The position numbers were made by a program, and so were the translations under genes. From contig JASFQI010000031.1 of NCBI GenBank assembly GCA_050115555.1, forward strand, positions 1 to 24,195: DNA of 24,195 nt. Reading direction: 5' to 3'. Numbering within the stretch: the stretch's first letter is position 1; each line of letters begins with the position of its first letter. The notes beneath the pieces were generated by a model. The model saw only the letters and a list, made by a program, of their open reading frames with translations, searched no databases and had not been told where the DNA came from. Of the stretch, positions 8,320-14,538 are shown in pieces. The stretch is from JASFQI01 sp050115555. Lineage in GTDB: Bacteria > Desulfobacterota > DSM-4660 > Desulfatiglandales > HGW-15.

Positions 8320-9377
8320 TGTCAACGCAATCGGAATCTCCCCCTGGCAAATCCTCTCCCGCGACCGACGCCCATCGCCTGCTGGTATCGGTATCCCCGC
8401 ATATACGGACCGATACCACCGTGCCCCGGATCATGTGGACCGTAGTCGCCTGTCTGATGCCGCCGCTCATCCTGTCGGTATTTGTCTTCGGTTTTCAGAC
8501 CCTGATCATCACCGGGGTCAGTGTGATCTGTTGTGTGGCCACCGAGGCGATTTCCGAAAAACTCATCGGCCAGCCCATCACGGTCAAGGACGGTAGTGCC
8601 GTGATCACCGGCGTCCTGCTGGCTTACGTGATTCCGCCCGGAGTGCCGTTGTGGATGCCGGCCTTCGGTGCGGTCATGGCCATCTTCGTCACCAAGGTCA
8701 TCATGGGTGGTTTGGGGTTCAATATCTTCAACCCCGCCCTGATCGGCCGAGCCTTCCTCGTGGCGACCTATCCCGTGGCCATGACCACGGCCTGGCTGGA
8801 GCCGATCCGTGACTGGGGCATCTTCAAGTACATGGACTCCGGCGTGGATGCCGTGTCTTCGGCCACGCCGCTTTACGTCCTGAAACACTACGGCATGGCG
8901 GCCATGCTCGAGCAGTTCGGGTCCAGGGTGTCCGTGTACAGCGATTTTTTTATCGGATGGATGCCGGGGTGTATCGGCGAGACATCGGCCCTGCTGCTCC
9001 TGATTGGGGGCCTGTATCTGATCTACAAACGCTATATCAACTGGCACATCCCGGTGTCCGTTATCGTCACGACGGGCGTCCTGACGTGGGCCTTCGGAGG
9101 CGAGCGCTTGTTTACCGGAGATCCTATTCTGGCGGTGCTTTCCGGCGGCCTGATGCTCGGAGCCTTTTTTATGGCCACCGACTACGTGACCTCACCGAAT
9201 CAACGCTCCGGACAGATCGTTTTCGGCATTGGCGTCGGGGCCCTGACCGTCCTGATTCGTCTCAAGGGCGGGTACCCGGAAGGGGTCTGCTATGCCATTC
9301 TGCTGATGAACCCCTTGACGCCTGCACTCGATCAATGGTTCAAGCCGAAGCGCTTTTCCCAGGGGGCTGTCCAATGA
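8316..9377 (+). CDS. rnfD: Electron transport complex subunit RnfD (covalent-FMN membrane subunit)
   Basis: A 353-residue polytopic membrane protein. The family motif SPHIRTDTTVPRIM is at about residues 27-40. SSATP at 181-185 holds T184, the expected attachment site for phosphoester-linked FMN (SGATP in classical RnfD/NqrB). The start is ATG 8316, overlapping the rnfC stop, with an alternative ATG directly after it at 8319. The same frame is open back into rnfC to 8061, but that upstream part is antisense to protein logic and is not RnfD. RnfD and RnfG carry electrons across the membrane and are linked to Na+ or H+ translocation. The 3' end overlaps rnfG by ATGA. Confidence 0.95.
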   Translation: MMSTQSESPPGKSSPATDAHRLLVSVSPHIRTDTTVPRIMWTVVACLMPPLILSVFVFGFQTLIITGVSVICCVATEAISEKLIGQPITVKDGSAVITGVLLAYVIPPGVPLWMPAFGAVMAIFVTKVIMGGLGFNIFNPALIGRAFLVATYPVAMTTAWLEPIRDWGIFKYMDSGVDAVSSATPLYVLKHYGMAAMLEQFGSRVSVYSDFFIGWMPGCIGETSALLLLIGGLYLIYKRYINWHIPVSVIVTTGVLTWAFGGERLFTGDPILAVLSGGLMLGAFFMATDYVTSPNQRSGQIVFGIGVGALTVLIRLKGGYPEGVCYAILLMNPLTPALDQWFKPKRFSQGAVQ

Positions 9378-10288
9378 GAGAGATCCTCAAGATCACGATC
9401 GCCCTCACGGTATCGTGCCTGGTGGCGGGTCTGGTCATCGGTACGACCTTCATTTTCACGGCCAAGGCCAAGCAGCAAAACGAGCATCTCAACGTGCAGC
9501 AAACCATGTTCGGGCTGCTGGGGTACGGCAAGCACCGGCCTGCGCCGCCCGACCTGCGCCTCTACTCGGTTTACCGCTACATAGTGGAGGAAGACGACGC
9601 GATGCGCATGGGGTATATGGTGCCGGTGCAGGACGGTTCCGGCGAAGGGTATGCGTTTGTCGTTCTCGACCTGAAGGGACGGTTTCTCGAGAGCTACAAC
9701 CTGAGTTTGACGGCCGAAGAAGCCCTGTCCGCAGAGGACCGTAAAAAGGCGCTTCTGCCCGTCTTGAAGGCCTCTACGGAGATCGGCTTTGCCGACGCCA
9801 TGATCATTGCGTGCATGGGGGAAGAGCGCACGGCCTATCTCCTGCCGGGGGAGTTCCCCGGGTTCAAGACCTTTATCAAGGCCATGGTCGCCCTGGATCC
9901 CCAGTTTCAAATTCTGGGCCTGGAAGTGATCGAGCACGAGGAAGACCCCGGCCTGGGCGGGGAGATCACGCAGGATTACTTCAAGAATCAGTTCGTCGGT
10001 AAAACGTTCGAGAAACTCAAGAGACTCACCGTCATCAAGGAACCGCTCCCGGAGGACTACAAGCGCTATCTCGAGACCATGGACACCGAGGAGGGCGCAT
10101 TGTCCGCAGGCGAGGTTGCACAGATTCAGCAGCATTACCAGGACAAGGATATTTATGCGCTGACCGGCGCCACCATCTCCAGTGCTGCCGTGACCAACGG
10201 CGTCGTCGGGATGACCAAGAAGTTCGCCTACCGGATTCAGATCCTTGATCAGGCTGTAGAGACAGGCAATGTACCGGTCCTATTCTAA
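9374..10288 (+). CDS. rnfG: Electron transport complex subunit RnfG (covalent FMN), enlarged
   Basis: A 304-residue protein with one N-terminal transmembrane anchor (about 8-30) and a periplasmic FMN-binding domain. EHEEDPGLGGEI corresponds to the conserved HxETPGLG region. LTGATISS contains T267, the expected covalent FMN site modified by ApbE. Classical RnfG has about 200 residues. The extra length lies mostly between the anchor and the flavin domain (about residues 50-170). The start ATG at 9374 overlaps the rnfD stop (ATGA), so the longer upstream open frame is not used. It functions with RnfD in transmembrane electron transfer. Confidence 0.93.
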   Translation: MREILKITIALTVSCLVAGLVIGTTFIFTAKAKQQNEHLNVQQTMFGLLGYGKHRPAPPDLRLYSVYRYIVEEDDAMRMGYMVPVQDGSGEGYAFVVLDLKGRFLESYNLSLTAEEALSAEDRKKALLPVLKASTEIGFADAMIIACMGEERTAYLLPGEFPGFKTFIKAMVALDPQFQILGLEVIEHEEDPGLGGEITQDYFKNQFVGKTFEKLKRLTVIKEPLPEDYKRYLETMDTEEGALSAGEVAQIQQHYQDKDIYALTGATISSAAVTNGVVGMTKKFAYRIQILDQAVETGNVPVLF

Positions 10289-10313
10289 CGTGTTTGAATA
10301 GAAGGGATGTATC

Positions 10314-10937
10314 GTGCCAGCAACCACGAAAACGAATATGCAACTGGTCGTCAACGGCCTGCTCAATGAAAACCCCATTTTCCGCCTGGCCCTGAGCATG
10401 TGCCCGGCCGTGGGGATCAGCACGACGGTCGCCAATGGATTGTTGCTCGGTGTGGCTGTGCTGTTTGTCCAGGTTTTTTCGAGCTGTACCATCTCGCTGA
10501 TCAAGGACCACATTCATCCCCGGATTCGAATCCCGACCTACACCCTGACGATTGCAACCTGGGTGACAGTGATCGACCTGGTGCTGGCGGCCTTCTTACC
10601 GGTAGCGTACAAGGCCATGGGAATCTTCGTGCGCTTGATCGTAGCCTTTGCCATCATCACCATGCGCCTTGAAGTCTTTGCCTGTCGCAATACCGTGGTC
10701 GCCTCCTTCTGGGACGGCATCGGCATGGGATTCGGGTTCATGTTCGGGATGGTGGCGCTCGGGGCGGTGCGCGAGGTCCTGGGGATGGGAACCTTTTTGG
10801 GCTACGATGTGCTTGGCTTCCGGCCCATGCTTTTCTTCGTGCTTCCGGCGGCCGGTTTTTTCCTGGTCGGTTTTATGATGGCGGTTTTCAATTACGTGGA
10901 AACGGTCTACCACCGGCGGGCGAAGCGGGGATTGTGA
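10314..10937 (+). CDS. rnfE: Electron transport complex subunit RnfE, divergent at the membrane cluster
   Basis: A 207-residue, six-helix membrane protein homologous to RnfE/NqrD. RnfA and RnfE together bind an intramembrane Fe-S centre with two cysteines each. The first RnfE ligand is present (C30 in LSMCPAVG). The second should be in a TNC motif of the FIPLIVTNCIVVGRAEAF type, but this protein reads VRLIVAFAIITMRLEVFAC: Ala at 114 replaces the Cys, and a new Cys appears at 124. The start is GTG 10314, supported by GAAGGG about 7 nt upstream. It is followed by rnfA after one base. Identity is clear from the GIF...R.E.F and DG.GMG.GF segments and from gene order. Confidence 0.92.
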   Translation: MPATTKTNMQLVVNGLLNENPIFRLALSMCPAVGISTTVANGLLLGVAVLFVQVFSSCTISLIKDHIHPRIRIPTYTLTIATWVTVIDLVLAAFLPVAYKAMGIFVRLIVAFAIITMRLEVFACRNTVVASFWDGIGMGFGFMFGMVALGAVREVLGMGTFLGYDVLGFRPMLFFVLPAAGFFLVGFMMAVFNYVETVYHRRAKRGL

Positions 10938-10938
10938 G

Positions 10939-11892
10939 ATGAAAAAGAAAGGGACGGCATTCCAGGCCGTTTTTCTAGTGATTGCGCTGCTTCTGATCGG
11001 CGGGTGCAACAAACCTCAGTTCATCAAGGAGGCGGAGTTCCAGGGGACGGAACAGATCCTGCTGACCTTTGCCGGACCGGTGGATGAAGCGTGGGCCGAA
11101 GACATCACCCATTTCACCGTCAACGAGGAACCCGATCCCGACATCCTCCTGAGTATTCGAACGGTCAGCCTGAGCCCGGATCAGACCCGATTGACGATCG
11201 AGCTCTCCGAACCCATCAATCCGGAGCAGCCCCACCAGGTCATTGTCAAGGATATCCTGTCCGAAGGCAGGAGCCTTGGCACACAGTCCGTCACGGTATC
11301 CAAGTCCTACTTCGGCTACCTCTTCGGCATTCTCGTCGGCGCCCTGCTCATTCAGAACTTCGTGTTTTCCAAGTACCTGGGCCTGTGCGTCTTTTTCGGT
11401 ACTTCCCAGAAAAAGAGCACGGCCGTCGGAATGGGCATTACCTTTACTTTCGTCATTGTTTTCGCTTCCCTGATGTCCTGGTTCCTTTATCAGTTCGTGC
11501 TCAAGCCGTATCGCCTGGATTATCTGCAGATCATCGTGTTTATCGGCCTGGTATCCCTGACCGTCCAGGCCGTGGATACGATCCTTCGCAAGGTCAACCC
11601 GGCCTTGTTCAAGGCCTTTGGCGTGTACTTGGTTCTGGTGATCGCCAACTGTATCGTCATCGCCGTGCCCCTCATTCTGGCGGACAACGAATACAACATG
11701 ATCGAGAGCCTGATGCTGGCCCTTGGCGCCGGGCTGGGGTTTTTACTGGCTCTCTTTTTAATGTCCTCGGTGCGCGAGCGTCTCGATTTTGCCAATGTAC
11801 CCGTGTCCTACCGGGGACTTCCGATCGCGTTTATCGTAGCCGGGCTCTTTGCGCTTTCGTTCATGGGATTTTCCGGCATGTCGATTTTTTAA
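10939..11892 (+). CDS. rnfA: RnfA fused to an N-terminal lipoprotein/Ig-like domain
   Basis: A 317-residue protein. Residues 1-22 form a lipoprotein signal peptide ending in the lipobox LIGGC (C23). Residues about 30-120 form a beta-rich domain resembling SbsA/Big-type Ig-like domains (QILLTFAGPVDEAWAEDITHF...LSPDQTRLTIELSEPINPEQ). RnfA proper begins at about residue 123, with NFVFSKYLGLC (C150) and ANC (C238), the two RnfA cysteines of the membrane Fe-S centre, in a six-helix core. Ordinary RnfA has about 190 residues and no such domain. The frame is uninterrupted across the join, so this is a true fusion. The domain should sit outside the cytoplasmic membrane, near RnfG and the RnfD loops. 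Its role is unknown. Confidence 0.92.
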   Translation: MKKKGTAFQAVFLVIALLLIGGCNKPQFIKEAEFQGTEQILLTFAGPVDEAWAEDITHFTVNEEPDPDILLSIRTVSLSPDQTRLTIELSEPINPEQPHQVIVKDILSEGRSLGTQSVTVSKSYFGYLFGILVGALLIQNFVFSKYLGLCVFFGTSQKKSTAVGMGITFTFVIVFASLMSWFLYQFVLKPYRLDYLQIIVFIGLVSLTVQAVDTILRKVNPALFKAFGVYLVLVIANCIVIAVPLILADNEYNMIESLMLALGAGLGFLLALFLMSSVRERLDFANVPVSYRGLPIAFIVAGLFALSFMGFSGMSIF

Positions 11893-11904
11893 AAGAGGAG
11901 AAAG

Positions 11905-12795
11905 ATGGATCCCCTGTACATCAAACTGGCCATCGGGGGGTTGGCCCTGCTGGCCAGCATCGGGCTGTTTTTCGGCATTGGTCTGGCCCTTGCGGCCCAT
12001 AAGTTCGCCGTGGAGGTCAACCCCAAGGTGGAGGCGGTCAAGGAGGTCCTGGCAGGCGCGCAGTGAGGCGGTTGCGGCTTTGCCGGGTGCGAAGCCTATG
12101 CCGAGGCCGTGGTCATGGACCCGGACGTCCCGCCCCACTTGTGTTTTCCAGGCAAGGCCGAGACGGCCGAGGCCGTAGCCCAAATTACGGGAAAGCAAAT
12201 GGGCGCCATGGAAGATCTCGTGGCAGTGGTCCATTGTGCCAGATCGCTCCGCAAGGATTATCAGAAATACGAGTACCAGGGCTACGAGCGCTGCTCCGGG
12301 GCCAACCTAGCCTTTGCCGGTCCTACGGACTGCCAGTTTGGTTGTGTCGGTTTTGGAGAATGCGCTGCGGCCTGCCTGTTCAAAGCAATCACGATGGAGA
12401 ACCACTTTCCGGTGATCCATGAGGACCTCTGCGTGGGATGCGGGCAATGTGTCAAGGCTTGTCCCAAGGGGCTGATCAGCCTGATACCCAAAAAGGCTCG
12501 TGCTGTTGCACGTTGCAGCAGCCGGGATCCCGGCAAGATGACCCACCAGATATGTGAGGTGGGATGTATGCACTGCATGTCCTGTGTGCGGGCCTGTCCA
12601 GCGGAGGCCGTGGCCCTGGTCGACGGGGTCATCCGTATCGATCAAAAGCAATGCATGGAGTATGGTCATAAGTGCAATGAAGCCTGTATCAAGGCCTGCT
12701 TCATGGTCCATGCCATTCAACCCTTCAGCCGATACCCCCTGTACCAGCAGGACGACCGTCAGGAACCCACGGAACAAGAGGCGTTGGCTCTATAA
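11905..12795 (+). CDS. rnfB: RnfB ferredoxin-accepting subunit; probable selenoprotein (in-frame TGA codon 54 = Sec)
   Basis: A 296-residue frame read through one TGA (12064-12066). Residues 1-53 hold the expected N-terminal membrane anchor (about 7-31) and the lead-in to the cluster motif. The TGA is codon 54, precisely at the first ligand: U54-x2-C57-x4-C62-x17-C80, in AGAQ-U-GGCGFAGCEAYAEAV, where RnfB normally has GANCGACGFAGC. After it come several more [4Fe-4S] motifs, including C176/179/182/186 and the CMHCMSCVRACP motif from C221. RnfB takes electrons from ferredoxin and passes them to the RnfA/RnfE centre. The start ATG is set by AGAGGAG at 11894-11900. A SECIS-like hairpin follows the TGA. 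The alternatives are a nonsense mutation with restart at GTG 12109, which would lose the anchor and first cluster, or a sequencing error. Intact sequence on both sides and the exact Cys position favour selenocysteine. Confidence 0.87.
12064..12096 (+). promoter_or_regulatory. Putative bacterial SECIS element with Sec TGA codon
   Basis: Nine nt after the TGA is a perfect 8-bp stem, GGCTTTGC (12076-12083) / GCGAAGCC (12089-12096), including one G-U pair. The loop is CGGGT, so it begins 17 nt after the TGA. A GGC/GCC pair (12067-12069 with 12100-12102) can extend the lower stem. From memory of the published bacterial SECIS model (loop about 16-37 nt from UGA, G among the first two loop bases), this fits. 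The stem lies wholly in coding sequence, as is normal in bacteria. Confidence 0.7.
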
Positions 12796-12811
12796 TCTCT
12801 GAGGTGTGAGG

Positions 12812-13885
12812 ATGTTGAAACCTGATTTCTGCGAAAGAACCATCAACCGCCGATCCTTTCTGAAAACCTCGGGAATCCTGGGTGCGGGGATGGTTTTGTC
12901 CGCGGCCCTCCCGCTCAGCGAGGCCGTGGCATTTGGACGGGGACGCTACAGGGTTACCCGCACCCATTTGATGATGGGCACCTTTGCAGCCATCACTGTC
13001 ATCGGTCCGTCCCGTGACCAGGCGGACGATGCGATCTCCCTGGCCTTTGATGAGATGCAGAGGGCCGCGCGCCTCTTCGACAGGTACCAGGATGCCTCTC
13101 CCATCGGGATCTTGAACCGGGAGGGCCGGGCAGCCGACCTGGACCCGGAAGTCATAGCCCTGTTGGAACGATCGCTCCGGTTGAATGCGGTGACCAGGGG
13201 TGCCTTTGACATCACGGTCAAGCCGGTGGTGGACCTGTATCAACACACATTCGAGTCCCAGCAGGCGCCCCCGACCGACGCCCAGATCGCCGGGGTCCTG
13301 GACCTCGTAGACCCTGGAGCGGTACGCATACAGGGAAGGACGGTCCGTTTTGCCAAGGAAGGCATGGGTGTGACCCTGGACGGGATTGCCAAGGGATATG
13401 CCATCGACTGCGGCATGGAGGCCCTGAAGAGCCGTGGTATTGAGCATGCACTGATCAATGCGGGTGGGGATATCCGCACTATCGGCGGTCGCGGACGGCA
13501 CCGGCCATGGAGGGTGGCTGTTCAGAATCCGGACAGGGAAGGACCGGCACTGCAGACCTTTACCATGCAGGACGGGGCTGCGGCCACTTCAGGCAATTAC
13601 GAGGTGTATTTCGACAAGGAAAAGGTTTACCATCATCTCATCCATCCCGCTTCGGCACGTCCAGCCCAGGAGAGCCGAAGCGTCACGGTCCTGGCTGCAG
13701 ACGCCATCCTGGCCGATGCCCTCTCAACGGCGGTTTTCGTGGCCGGACCCAAGGACGGAAAGGGACTGATGGAGGTTCTGTCCGGTGCGGAATGCCTGAT
13801 CATGACAGCCGGCGGGGCTCACGTTTCCTCCAGCCGATGGCCTTCGGCCGGAGGTCTCTTTAAAACGGCAAGTACATCCTCATGA
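12812..13885 (+). CDS. apbE: ApbE-family FAD:protein FMN transferase, Tat-exported
   Basis: A 357-residue protein that attaches FMN to threonine in RnfD and RnfG using FAD. The N-terminus carries a twin-arginine signal (NRRSFLKTSG, then a hydrophobic stretch to about residue 42), so it is exported to the periplasmic side where the RnfG acceptor site lies. Family motifs are LMMGTFAAI, DGIAKGYAID, INAGGDIRTIGG, TSGNYEVYF, HHLIHPASARP and a C-terminal DALSTAVFVAG (metal and active-site region). I chose ATG 12812 because GAGG lies 7 nt upstream; a GTG at 12806 would be too close to it. It is 16 nt after rnfB and overlaps the next gene by ATGA, so it belongs to the operon. The substrate assignment follows from context. 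Confidence 0.94.
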   Translation: MLKPDFCERTINRRSFLKTSGILGAGMVLSAALPLSEAVAFGRGRYRVTRTHLMMGTFAAITVIGPSRDQADDAISLAFDEMQRAARLFDRYQDASPIGILNREGRAADLDPEVIALLERSLRLNAVTRGAFDITVKPVVDLYQHTFESQQAPPTDAQIAGVLDLVDPGAVRIQGRTVRFAKEGMGVTLDGIAKGYAIDCGMEALKSRGIEHALINAGGDIRTIGGRGRHRPWRVAVQNPDREGPALQTFTMQDGAAATSGNYEVYFDKEKVYHHLIHPASARPAQESRSVTVLAADAILADALSTAVFVAGPKDGKGLMEVLSGAECLIMTAGGAHVSSSRWPSAGGLFKTASTSS

Positions 13886-14301
13886 ATGCAACCAGCCTCC
13901 TCCTGGGGGTCGGGATTCTACTGGCAATCATTTTAGTATGGTTCGCCGTGTATTACTGGCTCAACCCCCACGTGGCGGGTCCGGACGGCGAGGCGCGCGT
14001 GGTCGGGACCTGCGGGGATGTCATGGAGATCCGTCTCAAGTTCGAAGGGGATCACATGGTGGAGGCTTCTCCATGGACCAATGGGTGCTCCCACAGCTTG
14101 AACTGCATCTGGGCCGCGGTGGAATTGGCCAAAGGAAAGACTCCCGAGGAGATACTGGACATCGATTCGAGCATGATACGGAATGCCGTAGGCGGATTGC
14201 CGAGGGACTATTGGCACTGCGCAAGCCTGGCAGCCGAAACCCTTCATGCGGCCATAGACAACTACATGCAGGGCGGCCTGAGGACATCCAGGGTGTCCTG
14301 A
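13882..14301 (+). CDS. Membrane-anchored NifU/IscU-like Fe-S scaffold
   Basis: A 139-residue protein. One N-terminal transmembrane helix (about 5-26) is followed by an IscU/NifU-N-type domain. The three scaffold cysteines are present: C44 in GTCGD (with the conserved Asp D46), C69 in NGC and C113 in HCASLAAE. The ELAKGKTPEEIL and GGLP signatures are typical of the family. Ordinary IscU/NifU proteins are soluble, so the membrane anchor is unusual. As the last gene of the Rnf operon, coupled to apbE by a 4-nt overlap, it probably supports Fe-S cluster assembly or repair for Rnf or the Mo-enzyme; this is inference. The side of the membrane it faces is not certain: a cytoplasmic domain would need an N-out anchor. 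Confidence 0.85.
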   Translation: MNATSLLLGVGILLAIILVWFAVYYWLNPHVAGPDGEARVVGTCGDVMEIRLKFEGDHMVEASPWTNGCSHSLNCIWAAVELAKGKTPEEILDIDSSMIRNAVGGLPRDYWHCASLAAETLHAAIDNYMQGGLRTSRVS

Positions 14302-14326
14302 AAATGCTTCGCTCGCTCATTCCTCA

Positions 14327-14343
14327 TACCGCTTTCAGCGGTA
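14327..14343 (+). terminator. Weak hairpin after the Mo/Rnf operon
   Basis: TACCGCT-TTC-AGCGGTA, a perfect 7-bp stem 25 nt after the last stop codon of the operon. It is not followed by a clean T-run (CTGCGGGGAGATTC), so it is a weak terminator candidate or an mRNA-protecting hairpin. Confidence 0.3.
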
Positions 14344-14364
14344 CTGCGGGGAGATTCAATTCTT

Positions 14365-14467
14365 GATTGAGTTGTAAAAAGCCGAGACCTAGAGATTTGC
14401 CCCTAGCGATTCCAGTGAGTTAAGTGTGCCCAACCGGCGGTCGAGCGGATTTTTACGAGACCGTCAA
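14365..14467 (+). repeat. Dispersed ~100-bp repeat, copy B (MITE/REP-like)
   Basis: It matches the reverse complement of 4074-4173 over its full length. The imperfect terminal inverted repeats are GATTGAGTTGTAAAAA and, at the other end, the complement of GACGGTCTCGTAAAAA. It lies between the convergent Rnf operon and FliB-like gene. Non-coding. The rest of the gap (14302-14538) shows only a small hairpin. Confidence 0.75.
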
Positions 14468-14538
14468 TTCTTCACTCGGATTCACCGGATGATCCTTCGA
14501 GAACGCCTGCCCGTGCCTTTCAGAATCGCCCTATCCAT

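Noticed and set aside
8957..10288. 443-codon version of RnfG
   Set aside because: The first ~139 codons overlap rnfD out of frame. The true start is the ATG at 9374 overlapping the rnfD stop.
11091..12002. 303-codon plus-strand open frame overlapping rnfA and the rnfB start
   Set aside because: Out of frame with the clear RnfA and RnfB proteins. The Arg/Pro/His-rich composition is a shadow of GC-rich coding sequence.
12109..12795. RnfB as a 228-residue protein starting at GTG 12109
   Set aside because: This start would drop the membrane anchor and the first cluster motif and has no good Shine-Dalgarno. The in-frame upstream segment 11905-12063 encodes exactly the missing RnfB N-terminus.
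11905..12795. rnfB as a pseudogene with a nonsense mutation
   Set aside because: Not excluded, but the stop coincides with a Cys position, the frame stays intact on both sides, and a SECIS-like hairpin follows at correct spacing. Selenocysteine explains all of this better.
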